Source of the DNA: CAZUXE01 sp964624585
GTDB taxonomy: Bacteria; Hydrothermota; Tepidihabitantia; B3-TA06
Assembly (NCBI GenBank): GCA_964624585.1
Contig: CAZUXE010000005.1
Coordinates: forward strand, 22,808 to 86,807
Direction: 5' to 3'
DNA: 64,000 nucleotides
The notes below the pieces were generated by a model that saw only the letters and a program-made list of their open reading frames with translations, ran no database searches and was not told where the DNA came from. Shown here piece by piece: positions 52,623-60,198 of the stretch. A program made the translations under genes and the position numbers. Every line of letters begins with the position of its first letter. The first letter of the stretch is position 1.

Positions 52623-52651
52623 AATATACTGATTTTTTAGGGGCTTGTCAA
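52623..52651 (-). promoter_or_regulatory. tRNA-Phe promoter
   Basis: TTGACA (52651-52646), 17-bp spacer, TATATT (52628-52623). The -35 is inside the last codons of yggS. Confidence 0.8.
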
Positions 52652-53389
52652 GCCTTCAGCACTATTTCGACGTCCCAACAACACCCTTCCCAACCGAATT
52701 ATAGTTGCTCCCTCTTCCACAGCTATCTCAAAATCATCACTCATTCCCATAGAAAGATGTGGAAGATAGCAACCGAAAACGTTCTCGGCGCGATCACGTA
52801 ACTCACGCAACAAACTAAACGCGGAGCGTATTCTGCCTGAATCCTCGCATAAAGGCCCAATCGTCATTAAACCAACTAACTTAATATGTTCCATTTTTAA
52901 TATATTGGACATAAGAGTCGCCAAATCATTAGGAGAAACCCCGAATTTAGATTCCTCACCTGAACAATTCACCTCTATTAGACAAGGGGTCAGCCTATCA
53001 CGGATAACGCTTTCCTTCTCAATTTCTTCTGCCAAACGAAGCGAATCAACGCTATGAATCATTGAAAATATTGAAACCGCCTTTTTAACCTTATTGCGCT
53101 GAAGATGACCAACCATATGCCATTGCAAATTGTCTTGATTAGGTGGATTGGAGGAAATTCCCTTTTCTGTATTGGAATAATCGGAGATTATTTGGCTATA
53201 TTTTTGTTCCGCTTCCTGAACACGGTTCTCGCCGATATCATTGATGCCAGCTTCTATGACCTCACGAACTACATCTACAGGATGAGTTTTGGTAACGGCT
53301 ACAATTTTTACTTCCGAAGGATGGCGATTGGCTTTTTGACAAGCGGCGGCAATACGTTCTTTAACTTGCTCAAGGCGTTCCTTAACCAC
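52637..53389 (-). CDS. YggS/PLPBP-family pyridoxal phosphate homeostasis protein
   Basis: 250 residues from GTG 53389 (AAAGGA upstream, overlapping the previous stop). Alanine-racemase-like N-terminal barrel: KIVAVTKTHPVDVV holds the PLP lysine; IGENRVQEAEQKY, WHMVGHLQRNKVKKAVS, MIHSVDSLRLAEEI, VNCSGEESKFGVSP and LSMGMSDDFEIAVEEGATIIRLGRVLLG are all family motifs. Binds PLP without known catalysis. It is the last gene of the rpmF-plsX operon. Confidence 0.95.
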   Translation of the reverse strand: MVKERLEQVKERIAAACQKANRHPSEVKIVAVTKTHPVDVVREVIEAGINDIGENRVQEAEQKYSQIISDYSNTEKGISSNPPNQDNLQWHMVGHLQRNKVKKAVSIFSMIHSVDSLRLAEEIEKESVIRDRLTPCLIEVNCSGEESKFGVSPNDLATLMSNILKMEHIKLVGLMTIGPLCEDSGRIRSAFSLLRELRDRAENVFGCYLPHLSMGMSDDFEIAVEEGATIIRLGRVLLGRRNSAEGLTSP

Positions 53390-54455
53390 CCCATTTCCTT
53401 TCACGTTTCTTCCAAAGTTCATTGAACTCTATGCCTAAATTAAGTTCTGCATGATATTCGGAAAGCTCTCCTCCGGTTCGATACCCACCGGTTAAGTTTA
53501 ATAAAGCAACGCCGTATTGTTTAAGGGGTATACGAGTTCCAAACCCAAGGTAGATATCGGAAATCGCCTGATTATCATTAGTTCTAACATACCACTGATG
53601 CCAACCGGCTTTTGCGTTTATTGAGAAGTTATCAAATTTATATCCGCCTCCCAACTCAACAATTCTGCCCGGTACAAATTCCAGCCGCCCCGCATTACCA
53701 CCGGTTTGCTGAATATAGGATAGACCTAAGGAATAATCCCTAGCCCTATAGGTAAGTATTCCTCCAAACTCAGCAGGCGGTTGATAACTTGCCGAATCAA
53801 GGAGAGAAGTGTCACGCGATGTTTGCACTTCTGTATCAATATTTAGATCAAAGCTATGGTTGTAGAAACCTCTGAGCTGAAAAGTTCCTATATTGACGCC
53901 TGCCATAGCCCACGCGCCATTTCCGCGAAAATGATAAAGCAGCGAATCAACCGTTTTTTCTTTTAACTCAATAATTTCTGAATCCCAACGTTCCCATGCT
54001 CCTCCAAAATATCTTTCGTAACCACCTCCAAGATAGATTATATTGAAAATGGTTTTATCCAAAGCAACTCGAAAACCTGCAACACCTCCTCTACCGGTTA
54101 TTGCACGAATCAGGGTATAATCACCAGAGCTAGTTGAATCGCTTCGCACCGAAAAATCGAGGTTATATCGTTCACATATATTAAGCGACAAGCCAAATTT
54201 CCATGGCAGAGGAGTAAAAAAAGTTATTCTTTGCGGTCGAAACATTAACATATCACGCACTGCCGTATTATTGGTTGCATAGTTATATTCAAGAACAAAA
54301 CCCACATCCATTCGGGTTTTAGCGCGTGAGAATATTTTCTGAAACTCAGCCGGCGGGTAATACATCCCCAGCCCCCTTGTGTTAAACAGGGAGTAGGCAA
54401 AACCAACTTTTGCCAATAGGATGAATGATAAGATAGAGATAATGGAACGCTTCAT
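53382..54455 (-). CDS. Predicted outer membrane barrel protein
   Basis: 357 residues. Signal peptide MKRSIISILSFILLAKVGFA, then a long beta-rich chain with repeating aromatic/Gly patterns (FGLSLNICERYNLDFSV, YSLGLSYIQQTGGNAGRLEF, FSINAKAGWHQWYVR) resembling PorV or FadL-type barrels, though no named family is certain. ATG overlaps the DNRLRE lipoprotein stop by 1 nt (TAATG). Confidence 0.6.
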   Translation of the reverse strand: MKRSIISILSFILLAKVGFAYSLFNTRGLGMYYPPAEFQKIFSRAKTRMDVGFVLEYNYATNNTAVRDMLMFRPQRITFFTPLPWKFGLSLNICERYNLDFSVRSDSTSSGDYTLIRAITGRGGVAGFRVALDKTIFNIIYLGGGYERYFGGAWERWDSEIIELKEKTVDSLLYHFRGNGAWAMAGVNIGTFQLRGFYNHSFDLNIDTEVQTSRDTSLLDSASYQPPAEFGGILTYRARDYSLGLSYIQQTGGNAGRLEFVPGRIVELGGGYKFDNFSINAKAGWHQWYVRTNDNQAISDIYLGFGTRIPLKQYGVALLNLTGGYRTGGELSEYHAELNLGIEFNELWKKRERKWGG

Positions 54456-55636
54456 TACTCACTCCCTTTGAATCTTCCTTCAGGAGGATTGGTATATGTA
54501 ATTACAAGTTTTGGCTTTCCGAGAAGTCGTCCTAAAGCGTATATATTACGCTCTTGACCAAAAATGGAACTATATTCAAGATAAGTATGAGCAACAAGCA
54601 AACCAAAGTTTGAATCGGGTTCATCAACCCACAACTGAGCCAAATTGACCATAGAAACAGTAAAGGAATCGTTCTTTACAGCAAGAGAATCCCGGCCGCT
54701 TAAAGATGCAGATATTTTAGTATGGCGTCCAATATAAGGCTCTTTAAGACGATGTATACCAAATTGAAGAGTATCATCAGGCGTAAAGTAGTTATTATAT
54801 TTGATGGATAAATCGGCTGAGGTTATATCAATAATACTTGGCAAGTTGGCTAAGGAAAATTTTATATACACACGCCAGGCGTAGCCTGCACCTATTAAGG
54901 TATCTGAACTAGGTTTCTGATAAGGTGCAAGAATAGTAGCATCCAGAACCTCTGCATAATACTTACTAGTCTTCGCTGAAGAAAACTTGGTTTTATCGCT
55001 GCCCTTGAAGCCTACGATATCGGGTTTAAAATACCTAACAGAATCTGAAGTAGTCGGATTCTCGGAAGCCCCTAGATAACAAAAGCCTTTATTTTGTGGA
55101 ACGAAAATTATCCCTTTATTATACTGTTCCTTCTTATCGGGCTTCAGAAGCAATTCCACAGTATCGCTGTTTACATTAATTTTACCAATAAGGTCTTTGC
55201 TATCATACTCACCACCGGAAACATCCCACTTAGTGTAACCATCCTTTTGTTCCCATGTACAGGAATTTTCTTTCCATTCATCTGTAAGCGGATAGATATT
55301 TATGTTCATATTATCTTGGGTATAGTTATTTGGTTGATAACGTCTCATAACCAATTTTACAGAATCGAACACTGCTATTGAATCAAGGCCTTTGACGGAA
55401 AGAAGTATTCGTGACTCCGTAAGGGAATCCTTACCGCAAATTAAAGTCAATGCCCTTCCCAGTGGAATCTGTTCTGCAAAACTCTCTACTTCTACCGCCT
55501 CAAGGGTAAGCTGATGCACTTTCAAATCGCCACGCCCCAAAAGACCGTAACCCAGCAAATCATCTTCACATGAAACCATAGAAATAAAGATAGCAACAAA
55601 AAAGGCGGACATGCAAATCTTAAACAACTTATTCAC
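54455..55636 (-). CDS. Lipoprotein with DNRLRE-like domains
   Basis: 393 residues. Lipoprotein signal MNKLFKICMSAFFVAIFISMVSC (Cys23). Two stretches look like DNRLRE beta domains: DSVKLVMRRYQPNNYTQDNMNI with YPLTDEWKENSCTWEQKD, and DITSADLSIKYNNYF with the later NLAQLWVDEPDSNFGLLVAH. Probable surface lipoprotein. GTG start with AGGAGG 7 nt upstream lies inside the end of plsX. Function unknown. Confidence 0.7.
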   Translation of the reverse strand: MNKLFKICMSAFFVAIFISMVSCEDDLLGYGLLGRGDLKVHQLTLEAVEVESFAEQIPLGRALTLICGKDSLTESRILLSVKGLDSIAVFDSVKLVMRRYQPNNYTQDNMNINIYPLTDEWKENSCTWEQKDGYTKWDVSGGEYDSKDLIGKINVNSDTVELLLKPDKKEQYNKGIIFVPQNKGFCYLGASENPTTSDSVRYFKPDIVGFKGSDKTKFSSAKTSKYYAEVLDATILAPYQKPSSDTLIGAGYAWRVYIKFSLANLPSIIDITSADLSIKYNNYFTPDDTLQFGIHRLKEPYIGRHTKISASLSGRDSLAVKNDSFTVSMVNLAQLWVDEPDSNFGLLVAHTYLEYSSIFGQERNIYALGRLLGKPKLVITYTNPPEGRFKGSE

Positions 55637-56606
55637 TAAATTCCTCCTTTAAGGCTTCCACTACTTTTTCCCTAGCAGCGAACGCCGCTAAACGAACGGC
55701 GTTTTTTATTGCCCTGGCCGTTGAATGACCGTGGGAAATAATAACCGGCCCTTGAACTCCCAAAAGTATACCACCACCTGATTTTTCATAATTAAGACCA
55801 ACAAGGAAATCCTTAAACACTTTTTTAGATACCCAGCCCCTAAACCTGTACTTCTTTCCCATATCACGCATCATCGAAAGTACCACGGCGCCCATACCTT
55901 CAACAGCTTTAAGCATAACATTACCTGTAAATCCATCGGTAATTATAACATCGGCTTTATTTTTGAATATATCTGTTCCCTCCATGTTTCCAATAAAGTT
56001 AAGGTTAGTGTTCTTGATGAGGTTATAGGCTTCCTGAATCATTTGAGTTCCCTTACCCTCTTCGTGCCCAACATTAAGTAAACCAACTCTTGGGTTGTTG
56101 ATGTGGAATATTCCTTGCATCATAACATTACCCATTACAGCATAATTTTTTAAGTGCAAAGGTTTCGGCTCAACATTTACCCCAACATCCAGAACAGCGG
56201 TTTGCCCATAGGGCGTAGGAAAAAGGGTTGCTAAAGCAGGTCGCTGAACACCCTTAATTCGTCCAAGCAGAAACAGGCTAAAGGCCATAACAGCACCTGT
56301 GTTACCCGCACTTACAAAACCATCAACCGCTCCCTCTTTGAGCAACTGCATTCCTTTAGCCATGCTGGATGAAGTTTTGGTTTTAAGAACATCTGATGGA
56401 GCCTCATCCATTTTGACTACCTGCGAGACTTCCATAAACTCCAGTCGGTTGTTTGAGTCAATGTTTTTTTTGAAAGGCTCCAAAGCCTCCCTGATACCCA
56501 AAAGTACAATGGAAAGCTCCGGTTCCCTTTTCAGAGCTTCTATTGCTCCTCTAATTTCCGGTAACGGAGCTTCCTCACTCCCCATCGCATCCAGAGCGAT
56601 TTTCAC
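55629..56606 (-). CDS. plsX: Phosphate acyltransferase PlsX
   Basis: Makes acyl-phosphate from acyl-ACP for phospholipid synthesis. 325 residues. Family motifs: IALDAMGSEEAPLPEIRGA, SSMAKGMQLLKEGAVDGFVSAGNTGAVMAFSLF, RPALATLFPT, VLDVGVNVEPKPLHL, IGNMEGTDIFKNKADVIITDGFTGNVMLK, GGGILLGVQGPVIISHGHS. GTG start overlaps the rpmF stop (GTGA). The usual fabH does not follow; a DNRLRE lipoprotein does. Confidence 0.96.
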   Translation of the reverse strand: MKIALDAMGSEEAPLPEIRGAIEALKREPELSIVLLGIREALEPFKKNIDSNNRLEFMEVSQVVKMDEAPSDVLKTKTSSSMAKGMQLLKEGAVDGFVSAGNTGAVMAFSLFLLGRIKGVQRPALATLFPTPYGQTAVLDVGVNVEPKPLHLKNYAVMGNVMMQGIFHINNPRVGLLNVGHEEGKGTQMIQEAYNLIKNTNLNFIGNMEGTDIFKNKADVIITDGFTGNVMLKAVEGMGAVVLSMMRDMGKKYRFRGWVSKKVFKDFLVGLNYEKSGGGILLGVQGPVIISHGHSTARAIKNAVRLAAFAAREKVVEALKEEFSE

Positions 56607-56794
56607 TTCTTAGATTTACTCTCCACAACCACTACTTCATGATCACCATAAAAGCCGCAACTTGGGCAAACCCTATGGGGCTGCTTCGGCGCATGGCAGT
56701 GGGGACACTCAGAGATCGCCGGAACATCTAACTTCCAATGAGTTCGACGTTTGCGACTACGAGTTTTTGAATGTCTTCTCTTTGGTGTAGGCAT
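56603..56794 (-). CDS. rpmF: 50S ribosomal protein L32
   Basis: 63 residues. N-terminal basic MPTPKRRHSKTRSRKRRTHW and the four-cysteine zinc ribbon CPHCHAPKQPHRVCPSCG (C+ paralogue). AAGGAG lies upstream of the ATG. First gene of rpmF-plsX-lipoprotein-barrel-yggS. Confidence 0.97.
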   Translation of the reverse strand: MPTPKRRHSKTRSRKRRTHWKLDVPAISECPHCHAPKQPHRVCPSCGFYGDHEVVVVESKSKK

Positions 56795-56828
56795 CTTAGA
56801 TAATCTCCTTTCGCAATATTGAATCGGT

Positions 56829-56856
56829 ATGTTACAGAAAAGAAACCCTTTGTCAA
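56829..56856 (-). promoter_or_regulatory. rpmF-plsX operon promoter
   Basis: TTGACA (56856-56851), 16-bp spacer, TAACAT (56834-56829). Confidence 0.7.
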
Positions 56857-57090
56857 CAGGACAACGACGAGATAAGATGAGATAAATGGAATGTCTAGCT
56901 TGCCGACTTTAAGGTTTTGCTACTCTTGCAGCTGCTTGCTTAAATAATATGGTAAGGATGCACCCTTTGGCGATAATTTTACAGCTTAGGATATTAATTT
57001 TCTTCAGTGAATAGAGTATAGGGATACAACTTTAAGCTTAACTTTTGCATCGGCAATTTTATTTAACTGTCCAATTAGGCGATAGGATAA

Positions 57091-57120
57091 ATAGGGGCAG
57101 GTCTTAATGGCTGCCCCTAT
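57091..57120. terminator. Terminator downstream of the propeller gene
   Basis: Perfect 10-bp arms ATAGGGGCAG and CTGCCCCTAT with a 10-nt loop, 35 nt after the stop of the 57155-59059 gene. The T-tract is weak on the minus strand and stronger on the plus strand. The rest of 56857-57154 holds no gene I can support. Confidence 0.7.
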
Positions 57121-57154
57121 AATTTGTTTTTTAATACAGGAATACTACAGCAGT

Positions 57155-59059
57155 CTAGTTCAACAGTAAAAACTTATCTGATAAACTTTCGGTTTCAGTA
57201 TTCAACTTGCAAAAATAAACACCCTTGGGAAGTTTCATTCCGGCATCATCTAATCCATTCCAGGAAATGTGATGCGCACCCGAAACAAGCAATTCATCAA
57301 GAAGATTTTTTATAACCCTACCTGATACATCACAAATAACGAGTCTTGCCTGCACGGTTTGAGGAACAGAGTAGGCAATTAACACAGAGCCATCAACCGG
57401 AGTTGCAGAAAGGCTATAACTTAAGTCAGGAGTAGCCTCCTTAACCCCAGGATTCTCGCTAGTTACTGTCAATGCTTTAACAACATCAAGTTTAGTGGTA
57501 TCGTTTTCCGATCTTGTGGTAACAAGAACTGCAAAAGTGGAATCCTTAGGAATAGAAGCGTTAGGAGTAACTTCAGCGCGAATTTCAACGAATTCACCGC
57601 TTGCAAGCGTAGGAGTTGACCACATATTATACGCGATAAGAGAAGTAATATCCGTACCGCCCGAGAGAGAATCATAGTAAGCAATCTTCCACATTGTATC
57701 GCTTGCTGTTCCGCCTACAAGAAGCTTTTCAGGAATATCGCCATCGTTAGTAATGCGAATGTGATAAATAGCAGGATCGCCAGGCTTTGTAGATTGTTCT
57801 TCCACTTGATTCAAACCGTCGTTGTTATATATTCCGTCGCCGATATAGACATGTTCATAGTGATTTTTAATAAGATTGTCAGGTTGCAACTCACCGCTCA
57901 AACCTGACTTATAGTACACTTCCGGGTTACCGTCACGTTCATCAGTCCATACAATATGTAAGGCGTAATCACGACAAGCTATTGAAGGCGAGTACTTCGT
58001 TGATGCGTTATCAGTAAGTTTTATGTTATCTTCCCATCCGGTTCCATTATGACGGGAACGTTTATAGTAAATATGAGATGTGCCGCTGAAATCATCGCCC
58101 CATACAACATGAACGCTGGTATCGGAAACCGCTATTGAAGGTTTCAAATGCCTACCTGCGGCAACGGCATCATTAGTAAGCGCGGTATCTGCAGCCCATG
58201 TTGTTCCGGCATTCACAGACCTTATGTAAAAAAGTTCCGCTTCGCCATTTCTTTTATCTTCCCAAACAACGTGTACATTTCTGCCTGAAACAGCTATTGC
58301 CGGATCAATGGAAGCGCTGTCGTTATTCGTCAGCCTCACGGCATTTCCCCAATCATCGCCATTGTTAGTTGAACGCTTGTAGTATATTTCATTATTGCCG
58401 TCACGAGTATCCGACCAAACAACGTGTATTGTATCGCCCGTAACTGCAATTGCCGGAGTAAACGATTCGCCTGTGGAATTAGTATCTTTTCTGTCAACAT
58501 CCCAATTAACACCATTATTAGTTGAACGTTTATAGTAGAGTTCATATTTATCATCGCGGTTGTCCGACCATACAACATGCACATTATTACCGCTCACGGC
58601 TATATTAGGTGTACGGGATGTTGAGTCATTTTCTGTCAGGGTATCGTATTGAGTCCATGTAGCTCCGTTATCGGTTGAGCGCTTGTAGGAAATTTCGCGA
58701 TTTCCAGGATGGTTACCACTCCATGCTGTATGAAGAGTAGAACCCGATATGGCAAGAGAGGCAAAATCTACATCTCCAAAACCTGTAATGTCCATATCAG
58801 AATTCCAGTTGGCGCCGGCATCGGTGGAATGTTTGTAGAACAACCGGCTCTCGCTGCTGCTACGGGAATCTGTCCAGATAACGTGAACACTATCTCCACA
58901 AACGGCAACACTACGGTTATAGGTATATGAGTTGCCTGACGCGTTAGTCAAACGTTTACTGGCCTCCCATATTTGTCCATTCAGCGCTCCGCCTGCAGCA
59001 AAGAATAAAATAATAATTCCCCACAGGCTTAACTTTATACTTAAACTTTTTTTAGCCAT
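57155..59059 (-). CDS. Secreted seven-repeat BNR/sialidase-type propeller protein with T9SS-like C-terminal domain
   Basis: 634 residues. Signal peptide about 1-29 (ends GGALNGQ). Seven repeats of about 50 residues follow (to about 385), each with an IAVSGxxVHVVWxDxRDG strand set and an Asp-box-like YYKRSTNNGxxW; seven copies predict a seven-bladed propeller. Then an Ig-like NEAT-style stretch (residues about 400-520) and a C-terminal FlgD/T9SS type-A-like domain (YSVPQTVQARLVICDVSGRV ... WNGLDDAGMKLPKGVYFCKL). Likely surface-bound carbohydrate or protein binding; sialidase catalytic residues are not evident. Confidence 0.85.
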   Translation of the reverse strand: MAKKSLSIKLSLWGIIILFFAAGGALNGQIWEASKRLTNASGNSYTYNRSVAVCGDSVHVIWTDSRSSSESRLFYKHSTDAGANWNSDMDITGFGDVDFASLAISGSTLHTAWSGNHPGNREISYKRSTDNGATWTQYDTLTENDSTSRTPNIAVSGNNVHVVWSDNRDDKYELYYKRSTNNGVNWDVDRKDTNSTGESFTPAIAVTGDTIHVVWSDTRDGNNEIYYKRSTNNGDDWGNAVRLTNNDSASIDPAIAVSGRNVHVVWEDKRNGEAELFYIRSVNAGTTWAADTALTNDAVAAGRHLKPSIAVSDTSVHVVWGDDFSGTSHIYYKRSRHNGTGWEDNIKLTDNASTKYSPSIACRDYALHIVWTDERDGNPEVYYKSGLSGELQPDNLIKNHYEHVYIGDGIYNNDGLNQVEEQSTKPGDPAIYHIRITNDGDIPEKLLVGGTASDTMWKIAYYDSLSGGTDITSLIAYNMWSTPTLASGEFVEIRAEVTPNASIPKDSTFAVLVTTRSENDTTKLDVVKALTVTSENPGVKEATPDLSYSLSATPVDGSVLIAYSVPQTVQARLVICDVSGRVIKNLLDELLVSGAHHISWNGLDDAGMKLPKGVYFCKLNTETESLSDKFLLLN

Positions 59060-59132
59060 AATGCCTCCTTATAGCCACTTGGGTTACACTCGCTTAATCT
59101 TAAAAAACCCCTTGTTTATATTCTCTCTAAAT

Positions 59133-59160
59133 AAATATTACAACTAGATTAAGCCTTGTC
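59133..59160 (-). promoter_or_regulatory. Promoter of the propeller gene
   Basis: TTGACA (59160-59155), 16-bp spacer, TAATAT (59138-59133). About 65 nt of leader ending in GGAGG before the ATG. Confidence 0.75.
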
Positions 59161-59259
59161 AAGTAATTTAATCCTTATTTATGCTTATTGAAGAGATTCA
59201 ATAAGCATGGGATTAGCATGTGTTACATTCAAAAAAAGGACTACAAATAGAACTGCAAC

Positions 59260-59385
59260 CTATCTTTTGGGGGATGTTTCTGTCTTAGGGCTAGATGCCC
59301 CATAGCTTAAGGCTGGTAGAGTAGCCAAAGCAAGCAATATTACGGACAGACGCTTCCTCAAGCACAATGTGTTCGTTCGTTTCAT
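59260..59385 (-). CDS. Small exported peptide
   Basis: 41 residues. A basic N-terminus (MKRTNTLCLRKR) precedes a hydrophobic core SVILLALATLPALSYGA and a short Ser/Pro/Lys tail ending SPKR: signal peptide plus about 12 residues, or a small membrane peptide. AGGAGG lies 6 nt upstream of the ATG, and TTGACT (59431-59426)/TATCCT (59409-59404) makes a fitting promoter. It stands alone between the propeller gene and the tandem repeat. No known family. Confidence 0.6.
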   Translation of the reverse strand: MKRTNTLCLRKRLSVILLALATLPALSYGASSPKTETSPKR

Positions 59386-59394
59386 TTAATTCCT

Positions 59395-59431
59395 CCTGAA
59401 GTCAGGATATGCACTTTTGGCAAAAAGTCAA
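59395..59431 (-). promoter_or_regulatory. Promoter and palindrome of the small peptide gene
   Basis: TTGACT, 16-bp spacer, TATCCT; palindrome CCTGA-CT-TCAGG (59406-59395) spans from the -10 end to the Shine-Dalgarno. Confidence 0.55.
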
Positions 59432-59590
59432 GGATCTTTTGCAACTTTTTCCCTTATCAACTATTTTTGCTGTAAAACAGGACTTTGTTAAGAACGCTCA
59501 ACTAAGGGCAATTTAAGATATAGGTCGAGAAAAAGTAAACGGTTGAGGCGAAAGCTGACAGAGAACTTTGCTTGCGATAGATAAGGACTT

Positions 59591-59741
59591 TGCTGTTAAG
59601 CAAGGATGCTGCTAGTAAGCAAGGANNNNNNNNNNNNNNNNNNNNNNNNNNNNNNNNNNNNNNNNNNNNNNNNNNNNNNNNNNNNNNNNNNNNNNNNNNN
59701 NNNNNNNNNNNNNNNNNNNNNNNNNTGCTAGTAAGCAAGGA
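59591..59741. repeat. Tandem repeat TGCTAGTAAGCAAGGA with assembly gap
   Basis: Three 16-bp copies visible: TGCTGTTAAGCAAGGA (59591-59606), TGCTAGTAAGCAAGGA (59610-59625) and the same at 59726-59741, with the 100-N gap (59626-59725) between the last two. True copy number is unknown. The last copy supplies the final codons and TAG stop of the PUA-like ORF. Bases 59432-59590 hold nothing recognisable. Confidence 0.8.
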
Positions 59742-60198
59742 GTCTGCGAGAACGCGGGACCTGACTTTTTAACACATCTATCTTCAGAAGACCAATCCCC
59801 AGAGCATATTCATCATAATAAGCTACAACAAATCCATCACTTGCTCCATCAGGGATTTCAACAGTTTGGGTTTGTCCTGCAATAAAAAGCTGACTTTCTT
59901 TTAGATTAAGCAGTATCCGGTTCTTTGTAACCAAATGCCCTAAAAGCTGAATAGCGTTAGTAGTCGGCTTAACGGTAAAGTCAAAAACTCTGGCAATACG
60001 CAATCCTTTACGCACAATCTGCGGCAAAGCGGCCTCACCGGCTTCCTTAGTACACAGCCAAACGTCATTCTTACGAGTAAATAGATGATAATCTTGAAAA
60101 TATTCTAACGGAATACCAAAACGCTCTGCGTAGGCTTTAAGGGTACGTGATATCATTTCCTTTGAGGAAGGATAGCTATCCCTTGGAGTTTTACTCAT
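59728..60198 (-). CDS. Separate PUA-like RNA-binding domain, RsmF C-terminal type
   Basis: 156 residues from ATG 60198 (a GTG at 60204 also in frame). The C-terminal half resembles the PUA-like module that ends RsmF/NSUN-type rRNA methyltransferases: KNDVWLCTKEAGE, KGLRIARVFDFTVKPTTNAIQLLG and SDGFVVAYYDEYALGIGLLKIDVLKSQVPRSRRL. It lies immediately downstream of the methyltransferase ORF, with GAGGTG upstream and an ATGA stop-start overlap, so the two are translated together. In relatives both parts are one polypeptide. The C-terminus runs into a tandem repeat at an assembly gap. Confidence 0.75.
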   Translation of the reverse strand: MSKTPRDSYPSSKEMISRTLKAYAERFGIPLEYFQDYHLFTRKNDVWLCTKEAGEAALPQIVRKGLRIARVFDFTVKPTTNAIQLLGHLVTKNRILLNLKESQLFIAGQTQTVEIPDGASDGFVVAYYDEYALGIGLLKIDVLKSQVPRSRRLLAY

